DNA from: Martinezella lusitana
GTDB lineage: Bacteria > Pseudomonadota > Alphaproteobacteria > Rhizobiales > Rhizobiaceae
DNA: 64,000 nt
Assembly: GCF_014207095.1 (NCBI RefSeq)
Contig: NZ_JACHBG010000001.1
Span: 434,001 to 498,000, forward strand
Direction: 5' to 3'
Below are positions 1 through 7,782 of the stretch, in pieces (positions within the stretch are counted from its first letter, which is position 1; the number at the start of each line of letters is the position of its first letter). The notes below the pieces were generated by a model. It had not been told where the DNA came from. It ran no database searches and saw only the letters and a program-made list of their open reading frames with translations. Both the position numbers and the translations under genes were made by a program.

Positions 1-133
1 TTCCATCCATGCGGATCATCTTTGAATGAGGAAAAGATAGCGCCGAAGGCCGAGGCATGTCCTTGCTAGTTATGGCGCAGAAACAATGCTATGAGCAACA
101 ATCTGCTAATTGGGATTTATAAACTTCTCGATC

Positions 134-607
134 ATGCCAAAACTGGATAAGTTCGATATTGCGATCCTCAACTGCCTGCAGGAGGATGCGCGCGCCACCA
201 ATGTCGAGATCGCGGAACGGGTGAATCTCTCGCCATCGCCCTGCCTCAGGCGCATTCGCAACCTGGAAAAGTCAGGGCTGCTGCGCGGCTATCGCGCCGA
301 TATCGACCGCAAGGAAGCCGGTCTCGGTTTGACCGTCTTCGTCGAACTCAAGGTCGGTCATCATTCGAAGGAAAATTCCGAAGTGCAGCAGGCGGCGCTG
401 CTCGCTATTCCAGAGATCGTTGCATGCCACCTGATTTCGGGATCCGCCGATTTCCTGGCGGAAGTCGTCGTGGCGGACCTTGCCGCCTATGAAAAGGTGA
501 TGTCGGAAAAGCTGCTGGCTCTTCCCGGTGTGGTCGATCTGCGCTCGAACTTCGCGATACGGACGATCAAGGCCAATGGTGCACTGAAGCTGCCGATGCC
601 GGAATGA
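134..607 (+). CDS. Lrp/AsnC family transcriptional regulator
   Basis: 157-aa DNA-binding regulator of the leucine-responsive family. An N-terminal winged helix-turn-helix (about residues 1-60, including the stretch VNLSPSPCLRRIRNLEKSG) is followed by a ligand-sensing RAM/AsnC domain (about 70-145). The length is normal for the family. The frame opens upstream at a TTG (110), but the ATG at 134 starts where family members usually start (MPKLDKFDIAIL). It is convergent with mgtE and shares a bidirectional terminator with it. The target and effector cannot be told from the window; Lrp genes often regulate a divergent neighbour, which here would lie left of position 1. Confidence 0.9.
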   Translation: MPKLDKFDIAILNCLQEDARATNVEIAERVNLSPSPCLRRIRNLEKSGLLRGYRADIDRKEAGLGLTVFVELKVGHHSKENSEVQQAALLAIPEIVACHLISGSADFLAEVVVADLAAYEKVMSEKLLALPGVVDLRSNFAIRTIKANGALKLPMPE

Positions 608-612
608 AGACG

Positions 613-638
613 AAAAAGGGCCGTTGCCAGCCCCTTTT
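613..638. terminator. Bidirectional terminator between lrp-like gene and mgtE
   Basis: The arms AAAAGGG and CCCTTTT surround an 11-nt GC-rich loop. Both strands give a GC stem followed by a U-run, which suits the two convergent genes ending at 607 and 660. Confidence 0.7.
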
Positions 639-659
639 GTGATGAAAATCTCGATGCCG

Positions 660-2033
660 TCAAAGCATCGTTCCGCTGAGGATCAGCAGTGCCACCGAGA
701 AGTAGATCACAAGACCGGTGACATCGACGAGCGTCGCGACAAAGGGAGCCGATGCGCTGGCCGGATCGAGCCGCAGCTTTTGCAGAACGAATGGCAGCAT
801 CGAGCCGGCAAGCGAACCGAAGGTGACGATGCCGATGAGGGCTGCAAAGACAGTCAGGGCGACGAGTTGCCAGTGCGGGCCGTAGTCGAACAGGCCAAGA
901 CTCTGCCAGGCGATGATGCGGGTGAAACCGACAAGGCCGAGGATTGCGCCGAGCACGATGCCGGTCGGCAGTTCGCGCAGCGCCACGCGCCACCAATCGG
1001 AGAGCTTGAGCTCGCCAAGCGCCAGCGCGCGGATGATCAGCGATGTTGCCTGCGAGCCGGAATTGCCGCCAGAGCTCATGATCAGCGGAATGAAGAGCGT
1101 CAGCACCACGGCCTTTTCCAGCTCGCCCTCGAAATGCTGCATGGCGCTCGCCGTCAACATTTCGCCGAGGAACAGGGCTGCGAGCCAGCCGGCGCGCTTG
1201 CGGATCATACCGGCAAAGCTGATCTTCATGTAGGGCTGGCCGAGGGCTTCCATACCGCCGAACTTCTGAGCGTCCTCGGTCGTATCGGCGATCATCGTAT
1301 CGATAACGTCGTCGACGGTGACGATCCCCAGCATGTGGCCCTTGTCGTCGACGACAGGAAGCGCCAGCAGATCGTGCCGGCGGATCAGACGGGCGACATC
1401 CTCCTGCTTCATCAGCGGCGGTGCCGTGACTGGCGTGCCCTTTTGTGCGACGGTGAGGATACAGGCATCGGGCTCGCCGGTGATCAGGCGACGCAGCGTC
1501 ACGACATGCAGCAGCACATGCGTTTCGTCATCAAGCACATAGATGGCATAGACGGTTTCGCGGGAGCGCTCGACCTGGCGAACGTGATCGAGCGTCTGCG
1601 CCACGGTCCAGCTCGCGAGAACGCTGACGAACTCCGTCGTCATAATGCCGCCGGCTGTGCGCGGCGGATAACCCATCAGGCCCTGGATAGCCTGGCGTGC
1701 ATGCTCGTCGAAAGTGGTAAAGAGCCGGGCGCGGGTGTCGACATCCATGTCGAGCAGCACGTCGGCGACGCGGTCGTTGGACATGCCGTGCAGCAGCCGG
1801 GAAGCGTCTGCATTGCCCATGACTTCGAGGATGGCAGGAGCGTTGCGCAGTTCCGGCCGATCGAGAATGCGCACGGCGCGCTCTTCCGGCATTTTGGCGA
1901 GGATGCGTGCGGCTTCGGCCACATCAAGTACGTTCAGCGACTCGACGCGTTCGGCGATGGTGGCGCCGCGATTGTTATTGATGAATGCACGAGCGGCATT
2001 GCCAGCCCGCGCGGGAAAGCTGTTGATGTTCAT
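660..2033 (-). CDS. mgtE: Magnesium transporter MgtE
   Basis: 457-aa inner-membrane Mg2+ channel/transporter. The order is an acidic helical N domain (about residues 25-120), a CBS pair (about 125-255, containing MTTEFVSV and GIVTVDDVID), then about five membrane helices (about 270-457) with the conserved region around SSGGNSGSQ. In characterised MgtE, the N and CBS domains sense intracellular Mg2+ and gate the pore. The length is typical. The ATG at 2033 is preceded by AAGGCGAG. Two small hairpins lie just upstream of this ribosome binding site (2054-2096). The gene is monocistronic here, convergent with the Lrp gene. Confidence 0.93.
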   Translation of the reverse strand: MNINSFPARAGNAARAFINNNRGATIAERVESLNVLDVAEAARILAKMPEERAVRILDRPELRNAPAILEVMGNADASRLLHGMSNDRVADVLLDMDVDTRARLFTTFDEHARQAIQGLMGYPPRTAGGIMTTEFVSVLASWTVAQTLDHVRQVERSRETVYAIYVLDDETHVLLHVVTLRRLITGEPDACILTVAQKGTPVTAPPLMKQEDVARLIRRHDLLALPVVDDKGHMLGIVTVDDVIDTMIADTTEDAQKFGGMEALGQPYMKISFAGMIRKRAGWLAALFLGEMLTASAMQHFEGELEKAVVLTLFIPLIMSSGGNSGSQATSLIIRALALGELKLSDWWRVALRELPTGIVLGAILGLVGFTRIIAWQSLGLFDYGPHWQLVALTVFAALIGIVTFGSLAGSMLPFVLQKLRLDPASASAPFVATLVDVTGLVIYFSVALLILSGTML

Positions 2034-2388
2034 TATAGCTCGCCTTTCCGGTCGATCCGCCGTCGTAGCGGATCGTGGCGAGCCGACAGGAGTCGGTTAG
2101 TGCACGAATGCTACTGACGGCAAAGGCAATCGACTACTACTGTCGCTAGGCATCTAAAGATGGCTCCGGTTAATCGGCATGGAAAAACGGTATTCCCCAT
2201 GTGCGGAGAAGTCGCGCCGAAGGCATAAAAAGTCAAGAGGCGGACGTGCCTAAACGCACGATCCTGCGAGAAAATTTTGGTTAGGCGGCTGCAAATTTTT
2301 GCGACGCAATAAAGCCTGATGCAAATGCGTTAAAACAATGCGGCCGGACGACATGCGCCCAGCCCGAATTGCTGTGAAATCCGATCGC
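2034..2388. other. Intergenic region upstream of mgtE
   Basis: 355 nt with no convincing gene. It holds the mgtE promoter and leader. Two adjacent hairpins sit 20-65 nt upstream of the mgtE ATG: GATCCGC/GCGGATC (2054-2074) and CCGAC/GTCGG (2083-2096). The part near 2290-2340 is AT-richer. I recognise no known riboswitch class. Confidence 0.5.
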
Positions 2389-3402
2389 TCAGAAGCCCGC
2401 TAGAACGATCTTACCCTTCATCTTGCCGGTCTCGACGAGGGCGTGCGCCGTCTTCAGATTGGCGGCGTTGATCGTGCCCGCGGTCTCGGTCAGGGTCGAG
2501 CGGATCTTGCCGGCATCCACCAGCTCCGCGACCTTGGTCAGCAGCTTGTGCTGCTCGATCATGTCGGCGGTGCTGAAGAGCGGGCGTGTGAACATCAGCT
2601 CCCAGTGTATCGATACTGCCTTGCGCTTGAAGGGCACGACATCGAGCGTCTTCGGGTCGTCGATCAGCGCGAACCGGCCTTGAGGCGCGATGGCGTCGAC
2701 GATTGAGGTGATGTGGTCGGCAGTATTCGTCGTGGAGAAGACGAAAGCCGGCGCGCCGATGCCAAGGGCCTCGATCTGCGGGGCAAGCGGCTTCGAATGA
2801 TCGATGACGTGGTGAGCGCCGAGCTCTTTCACCCAGGCCTGTGTTTCCGGCCGGGATGCCGTGGCGATGATGGTGAGATCGGTTAGAGCCCGTGCGATCT
2901 GGATGGCAACCGATCCGACGCCGCCCGCACCGCCGATGATGAGGATGGCATTGGCAACACCGGAAACGGGGTCTTGCACCTTCAGACGATCGAACAGTGC
3001 CTCATAAGCGGTGATCGAAGTCAGAGGCAGTGCCGCCGCCGCTGGAAAATCCAGGCTCTTCGGCTTGGCGCCGACGATACGTTCGTCGACCAGATGGAAT
3101 TCGGCATTCGATCCATCGCGGTTGATGGCGCCCGCATAGAAGACCTCGTCCCCCGGCTTGAACATGGTGACGTCGGGGCCGACCGTCTTGACGATCCCGG
3201 CCGCATCCCAGCCGAGGATCTTATACGCGTCGTCGCTCGGAGCGACATTGGCACGGACTTTGACGTCGACCGGATTGACGGAAACAGCCTTCACCTCGAC
3301 GAGCAGATCGCGGCCCTTTGCCTCGGGCGTCGGCAGTTCGACGTCGATCAGGGATGTCTCTGCGGAGATAGGTTGCGGTTGCTTGTAGGCGACTGCGCGC
3401 AT
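2389..3402 (-). CDS. Zinc-type alcohol dehydrogenase-like / quinone oxidoreductase family protein
   Basis: 337-aa cytosolic NAD(P)H-dependent oxidoreductase of the medium-chain dehydrogenase superfamily. An N-terminal GroES-like fold carries VNPVDVKVR. The Rossmann domain carries the dinucleotide motif IGGAGGVGSVAIQIA (about residues 155-170). The structural-zinc cysteine cluster of true alcohol dehydrogenases is not apparent, so a zinc-independent quinone/enone reductase is more likely. It is divergent from an HxlR regulator with a palindromic operator in between, which suggests induction by an electrophile or quinone. The ATG at 3402 follows GGAG. The exact substrate is unknown. Confidence 0.85.
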   Translation of the reverse strand: MRAVAYKQPQPISAETSLIDVELPTPEAKGRDLLVEVKAVSVNPVDVKVRANVAPSDDAYKILGWDAAGIVKTVGPDVTMFKPGDEVFYAGAINRDGSNAEFHLVDERIVGAKPKSLDFPAAAALPLTSITAYEALFDRLKVQDPVSGVANAILIIGGAGGVGSVAIQIARALTDLTIIATASRPETQAWVKELGAHHVIDHSKPLAPQIEALGIGAPAFVFSTTNTADHITSIVDAIAPQGRFALIDDPKTLDVVPFKRKAVSIHWELMFTRPLFSTADMIEQHKLLTKVAELVDAGKIRSTLTETAGTINAANLKTAHALVETGKMKGKIVLAGF

Positions 3403-3477
3403 GGGAGAAGCTCCTAGGTTTGTTGCACAGTGGCTAGATGCGCATTATCCTCACATGGCGCAAGAATGCACAATTTC

Positions 3478-3491
3478 TGTACGTAGGTACA
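3478..3491. promoter_or_regulatory. Candidate HxlR operator
   Basis: The perfect inverted repeat TGTAC-GTAG-GTACA lies between the divergent oxidoreductase and the HxlR gene, 16 nt before the HxlR ATG. HxlR/YodB-type regulators bind palindromes of this size. Confidence 0.55.
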
Positions 3492-3506
3492 AAAAGGATA
3501 CTGTCG

Positions 3507-3899
3507 ATGTCGGTTCCCCGTTCCAAGCTTGTCAGGAATTTTCCGGGTTGTCCGGTCGAGGCGACGCTCAGCCTGCTCGACGGCAAATGGAAGGGCGTGA
3601 TCCTGTTTCACCTGATGGAGGGAACGCTGCGCTTCAACGAGATCCGCCGCAAACTGCCGTCGGTGACGCAGCGTATGTTGACCAAGCAACTACGGGAGCT
3701 GGAGGAATCCGGGCTGGTTTCACGCACCGTCTTTCCGGTGGTGCCGCCGCGTGTCGATTATGCGCTGACGCCGCTAGGCGCCAGCCTTGGGCCGATCATC
3801 AAGGCCATGGCCGTATGGGGCGAAGAGAATGTGTTCTGCCATGACGGCCGCCAGCAACTGGCGTCATGCGTGACCGGTACGGCGCTCCAGAGCAACTGA
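3507..3899 (+). CDS. HxlR family transcriptional regulator
   Basis: 130-aa winged-helix regulator. The HxlR signature is clear: PGCPVEATLSLLDGKWKG, then LRFNEIRRKLPSVTQRMLT and an RVDYALTPLG wing. A cysteine near the N-terminus (C15, in FPGCPVE) sits where redox-sensing family members such as YodB and HypR carry their reactive cysteine. The ATG at 3507 is preceded by AAAGGA; the frame continues upstream to 3438, but that would run through the likely operator. It is divergent from the quinone-oxidoreductase-like gene, its probable target, and its 3' end overlaps the convergent MFS gene by 36 bp. Confidence 0.88.
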   Translation: MSVPRSKLVRNFPGCPVEATLSLLDGKWKGVILFHLMEGTLRFNEIRRKLPSVTQRMLTKQLRELEESGLVSRTVFPVVPPRVDYALTPLGASLGPIIKAMAVWGEENVFCHDGRQQLASCVTGTALQSN

Positions 3900-5081
3900 C
3901 AGCGCGAAGACGGCAAGACCGCCGACGGAGAGGACCGCGCCGACATAGCCGGTCGCTGCCGCGGTGAAGCCCCAGAAGATCACCAGTCCGCCGAGCCAGG
4001 CGCCGAGCGCGTTGGCGATGTTGAAGGCGGAGTGATTGGAGGCCGCGGCCAGCGTCTGCGCATCGGCTGCCACGTCCATCAGGCGGGTCTGTACTGCGGG
4101 GCAGGCGGCAAAACCGCAGCCGATCAGGAAGACGCAGATGCAGAGCATGACGGGGTTGGCGGCGGTGAGTGCAAACAACGTCATGATGACGACATTGAAG
4201 ATCATCATGCCGCCGATCGTTCCCTTGATCGAGATGTCGCCGAGGCGCGAACCGACGATGTTACCGACATTCATGCCGATGCCGAAGAGTGCCAGCACGA
4301 CCGGCACCATGGCGGTGCCAAGGCCGGCGACCTGGGTCGTCGTCGTGGCGACGTAGCTGAAGATCGAAAACATGCCGCCGAAGCCGATGGCCGCGACACC
4401 CAGCGTCAGCCAAACTTGAATGCGCTTGAGTGCGCCCAGTTCGCGCGTGATGCTGGCGCCTTCTTCGACCTTGTCCTTCGGCAGGAACAGGGCGATGAGA
4501 AGCATGGTGACGAGCCCGACGCCGCCGACCATCATGAAGGCTGCGCGCCATTCGAGAAGCTGGCCGAGATAGGTGGCGATCGGCGTGCCGATCAGCGTCG
4601 CGATCGTCAGGCCGAGCATGACTTGGCCGACTGCCCGCACGCGACGATGAACCGGCACCATGGAGGCGGCAACGAGCGCTGCGACGCCGAAATAGGCGCC
4701 ATGCGGCAGGCCGGTGATGAAGCGCAGCACCGTGAAGCTTTCGAAGGTCGGCGCAAACGCACTGGAAATATTGCCGGCGGCAAAGAGCGCCATCATCAGC
4801 AGGAGCAGCGTGCGGCGCGCCATCTTGGCGGCGAGCACGGCAATGATCGGCGCGCCGCCGACGACGCCGAGCGCATAGGCGCTAATGACATGGCCCGCTT
4901 GTGGCGTGGTGACGCCGAAGGTATCGGCGACCTCGGGCAGAAGCCCCATGATGACGAATTCGCCCGTGCCGATGCCGAAACTGCCGACGGCCAGTGCCAA
5001 AGTCACCAGCGCAATGGCGGTGCGCGACGGCGTTTCCAGGGAGGTTTGGGTATCGAGAACCTCGACGGCAATATCGCTCAC
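3864..5081 (-). CDS. MFS transporter, DHA1/AraJ-like exporter
   Basis: 405-aa inner-membrane major facilitator with about 12 hydrophobic helices. The N-terminal helix contains GIGTGEFVIMGLLPEVA, typical of the AraJ/YdhP (drug:H+ antiporter 1) group, and a loop 2-3 motif-A-like stretch (AAKMARRTLLL) follows. I chose the GTG at 5081 because AAGGAG lies 6 nt upstream; the frame extends to 5201, but the extra 40 residues are not membrane-protein-like. The substrate is unknown. The gene is convergent with the HxlR regulator, and their last 36 bp overlap. Confidence 0.87.
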   Translation of the reverse strand: MSDIAVEVLDTQTSLETPSRTAIALVTLALAVGSFGIGTGEFVIMGLLPEVADTFGVTTPQAGHVISAYALGVVGGAPIIAVLAAKMARRTLLLLMMALFAAGNISSAFAPTFESFTVLRFITGLPHGAYFGVAALVAASMVPVHRRVRAVGQVMLGLTIATLIGTPIATYLGQLLEWRAAFMMVGGVGLVTMLLIALFLPKDKVEEGASITRELGALKRIQVWLTLGVAAIGFGGMFSIFSYVATTTTQVAGLGTAMVPVVLALFGIGMNVGNIVGSRLGDISIKGTIGGMMIFNVVIMTLFALTAANPVMLCICVFLIGCGFAACPAVQTRLMDVAADAQTLAAASNHSAFNIANALGAWLGGLVIFWGFTAAATGYVGAVLSVGGLAVFALSVALERRTGHA

Positions 5082-5409
5082 GAAAACTCCTTGGGCGGTA
5101 ATCGGGTCGAAGCACCGCGAATCGCGCGGCGGACGCTGAAACCAGGTACTCGGCGCATCATGGGAAAATAAATGGACTGGGACGGCATGGACATGCCACA
5201 AACAACAATATCAATGATCGTACCATTCCTGTCCTGTGCATTTTTTGCAGCGCAGCATATCCATTCGCGCATAAGTGCCGGCCGGTTCTGCTTCCTGTGC
5301 AGGCGGCGCAATGCTTGAAATCGCCTTGTCCGAAACCATCTCTGTGAAAGCGCACGGGGGCGTCAGCCCCTTTTTTGAGATAGAATTTGAGAGAAGACCA
5401 AGAGCCCCG
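5082..5409. other. Intergenic region between MFS and lipid-kinase genes
   Basis: 328 nt. Divergent promoters are expected here. The only distinct structure is a terminator-like hairpin on the plus strand at 5357-5376, upstream of the lipid-kinase gene. No gene is supported. Confidence 0.5.
5357..5376 (+). terminator. Orphan terminator-like hairpin upstream of lipid-kinase gene
   Basis: GGGGC-GTCA-GCCCC is followed directly by six T. No plus-strand gene ends here; it is 34 nt before the next ATG. It could end a small RNA or attenuate the lipid-kinase mRNA. Confidence 0.5.
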
Positions 5410-6357
5410 ATGAAGCTGATCGGCTTTTTCAATCGTGATGGCGGCACGTTCCGAACGACCGACATGGCTGCCTATGAGAAGAGGGCGGAGCAGATCTTCC
5501 GTGACGCCGGTCACGATTTCGAAGCTGTGATCGTGGAGGGACGCAATATCGTTTCGGCGATGGAACGGGCGGCCCGCCGCGATGATATAGACGGCATCAT
5601 CGCCGGCGGCGGCGACGGCACGATTTCGGCAGCCGCTGCGATTGCCTGGAGAAACGGCGTCGCCCTTGGCGTCGTTCCGGCCGGTACCATGAACCTCTTT
5701 GCCCGCTCTCTCAGATTGCCGCTCGATATCTGGCAGACGCTGAGCGTGCTGGCGACCGGCGAGGTCGACAATGTCGATATCGGCAGCGCCAATGGCCGCG
5801 CTTTCGTGCATCAGTTTTCGGCGGGTCTGCATGCGCGCATGGTGCGCTACCGCAACAGCTACACCTATCGCTCGCGCATCGGAAAGATGTCGGCCAGCAC
5901 CCGAGCCGCTTTCGGCGTCATCGCCAATCCTCCGGAATTCGATGTCGATTTCGAAGCCGGCGGTATCAGTGAACGCCGGCATGTCTCGGCGATCTCCGTC
6001 TCCAACAATCCCTTCGGCACCAACGCGCTGCTCTATGCCGATAGTCTGCGCAGCGGCGAGCTGGGCTTCTATATGGCAAAGCCTTTGCGGCCGCTCGGTG
6101 TCGCCCGCCTTGCGATCGACATGCTGCGTGGCCGGGTGCGCGACAACACGGATGTCATGGTCATGCATACGCCCGAGGTGCGCCTGCATTTTCCGAAGCT
6201 ACGCCAGCTGGCCAACTGCGTCATGGATGGCGAGCTTTTGCCGCTCGAGCGCGATGTGACGCTCAGGGTGCATCCCGGCGAACTCAGGGTGATGGTGCGA
6301 CAAGGAACTGCCGCCCGTGTCGAGCGCGAGGGGGCGATCGACAGCCTCGCCGTCTGA
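5410..6357 (+). CDS. Diacylglycerol kinase-catalytic-domain lipid kinase
   Basis: 315-aa ATP-dependent lipid kinase of the DAGK/YegS/LCB5 family. The nucleotide-binding motif GGGDGT is at about residues 66-71, followed by the conserved VPAGTMNLFARSL. The C-terminal beta domain ends near residue 310. Known relatives phosphorylate diacylglycerol, sphingoid bases or phosphatidylglycerol; the lipid here is not determined. I preferred the ATG at 5410 (MKLIGFFNRDGG), because the open frame upstream to 5275 runs through a terminator-like hairpin. It is convergent with the glutamine-synthetase-like gene, only 5 nt apart. Confidence 0.88.
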   Translation: MKLIGFFNRDGGTFRTTDMAAYEKRAEQIFRDAGHDFEAVIVEGRNIVSAMERAARRDDIDGIIAGGGDGTISAAAAIAWRNGVALGVVPAGTMNLFARSLRLPLDIWQTLSVLATGEVDNVDIGSANGRAFVHQFSAGLHARMVRYRNSYTYRSRIGKMSASTRAAFGVIANPPEFDVDFEAGGISERRHVSAISVSNNPFGTNALLYADSLRSGELGFYMAKPLRPLGVARLAIDMLRGRVRDNTDVMVMHTPEVRLHFPKLRQLANCVMDGELLPLERDVTLRVHPGELRVMVRQGTAARVEREGAIDSLAV

Positions 6358-6362
6358 GACCG

Positions 6363-7703
6363 TCAGAGGCGCGGCAGATAGGTGCGATAATCGAAATCGG
6401 AAACTGTGCGTAGGTGGCGGATCGCTTCCTTATGCTTCGTATCGCCGTAGAGCTTTTGATATCGCTCGCCGAAGACATCGGCGATGAAGGCCGAGGCGCG
6501 GAAGCGCTCGACAGCCGTCAGAAAATCATGGGTCAGCTTGGGCGCATCGACAGGCACGCATGCGGGCGTTGATTCCTCGCCGGGATCGAGGTCGTTCTCC
6601 AGACCAAGCAGCATGCCGCCGAGGATTGCTGCCAGCATCAGATAGGGATTGGCGTCCGCGCCGGCGACGCGGTGCTCGATGCGGGCGGCTGGTCCGTCTT
6701 TCTCGGGAATCCGCACGGCCGTACCCCGATGGCCGAAACCCCAGGTGAGATCGACCGGTGCAAACGAGCCCGGCTGGAAACGGCGATAAGAGTTGGCATA
6801 GGGTGCAAAGACCAGCTGCGCATCCTGCAGGGTTTGCAACAGCCCGGCGCAGACCGACTTCAGCCTCTTCGGCTCGCCGCCGGCCGCATCGAGGATATTG
6901 CGGCCTTGAGTATCGATGATGCTCGCATGCACATGCAGCCCTGAGCCGGCCTCGTCAGTATAGGGCTTGGCCATGCAGGTCGATTTCAGGCCATGCTTGC
7001 GTGCTGCCTGCTCGGCCACACGCTTCAGCATGATGCAGTCATCTGCAGCCGCCAATGCATCCGGGCGATGCAGCAGGTTGATCTCGAACTGCCCGGCTCC
7101 GAATTCGGCAGTCGTCGCGTCTGCTGGCAACCCTTGCGCCCTCGCATAACCGCGTAGCGTTTCAAGATAACCGTCAAGCAGGTCGACAGCGTCCATATCA
7201 TAACCCTGAAAGCCGTTCGGTTCGCCCCGGTAGGTCAAGGCCGCCGGTGGCGAAGGAACGCCTCTTTCCCGCCAGTCGCCGGCGAGCAGATAGAATTCCA
7301 GCTCGGTCGCAACGACGGGTGTCAGGCCAAGCGATTTGTAGCGATCGAGAACGGCTGTGAGGATGGCGCGCGGGTCCTGAAAGCTTGGGCTGCCGTCGAG
7401 TTCATGCATCGTAGCCAGCACCTGTTTCGATCCCGCAGGAGCCCAGGGCATGTCGGTGAGCGTGCGCTGGTCGGCAACGCAGGTCCCGTCGGGATCGCCG
7501 ATCGTCAGCGACAGGCCGGTGATATCGTCATTATCGTCGCCCCAGATGTCGAGCGATTGCGTCGAGGTCGGCAGCCGCACGGCGCCGGACCACACTTTTT
7601 TCTCGGCTGAGATTGGAATTTGCTTGCCGCGCAGCCGGCCGTTCATGTCCGATATCAGCACCTCGATGCGCGCGTTACCTTCGGTTGCGGTGTCGGCAGC
7701 CAT
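6363..7703 (-). CDS. Glutamine synthetase family protein (gamma-glutamylpolyamine synthetase-like)
   Basis: 446-aa enzyme of the glutamine synthetase fold. The beta-grasp N domain (MNGRLRGKQIP) is followed by the catalytic domain with GAGQFEINLLHRPDALAAADD, AGSGLHVHAS and the Arg-rich ARIEHRVAGADANPYLMLAAI. These are the metal and glutamate-binding motifs. Relatives of this length ligate glutamate to an amine such as putrescine (PuuA) rather than to ammonia. It is divergent from a class III aminotransferase, an arrangement common in polyamine catabolism. I prefer the ATG at 7703; a TTG at 7721 in frame is possible. The substrate is inferred. Confidence 0.85.
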   Translation of the reverse strand: MAADTATEGNARIEVLISDMNGRLRGKQIPISAEKKVWSGAVRLPTSTQSLDIWGDDNDDITGLSLTIGDPDGTCVADQRTLTDMPWAPAGSKQVLATMHELDGSPSFQDPRAILTAVLDRYKSLGLTPVVATELEFYLLAGDWRERGVPSPPAALTYRGEPNGFQGYDMDAVDLLDGYLETLRGYARAQGLPADATTAEFGAGQFEINLLHRPDALAAADDCIMLKRVAEQAARKHGLKSTCMAKPYTDEAGSGLHVHASIIDTQGRNILDAAGGEPKRLKSVCAGLLQTLQDAQLVFAPYANSYRRFQPGSFAPVDLTWGFGHRGTAVRIPEKDGPAARIEHRVAGADANPYLMLAAILGGMLLGLENDLDPGEESTPACVPVDAPKLTHDFLTAVERFRASAFIADVFGERYQKLYGDTKHKEAIRHLRTVSDFDYRTYLPRL

Positions 7704-7782
7704 GCTCTTGTAAATCCCCAATGCTCACGGCATGGTCGTAACTGATCAAAGCCAGCCTTTCAATCCGACAGGAATCTTGCAG

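Noticed and set aside
624..2117. Long plus-strand open frame antisense to mgtE
   Set aside because: A shadow of mgtE in GC-rich DNA; the composition is Arg/Asp/His-rich without domain motifs, while the minus strand gives a full MgtE protein.
2034..2388. A Mg2+ riboswitch (ykoK or mgtA type) upstream of mgtE
   Set aside because: The hairpins are too small and simple, and do not resemble the known multi-stem aptamers.
4032..5171. Long plus-strand open frame antisense to the MFS gene
   Set aside because: Low-complexity composition rich in Asp, Arg and His, no domain; the opposite strand is a clear membrane transporter.
5200..5376. A known rhizobial small RNA of the alpha-r8 (MmgR) type ending at the orphan terminator
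   Set aside because: The conserved pyrimidine-rich core I remember for that family is not present; only the terminator is seen.
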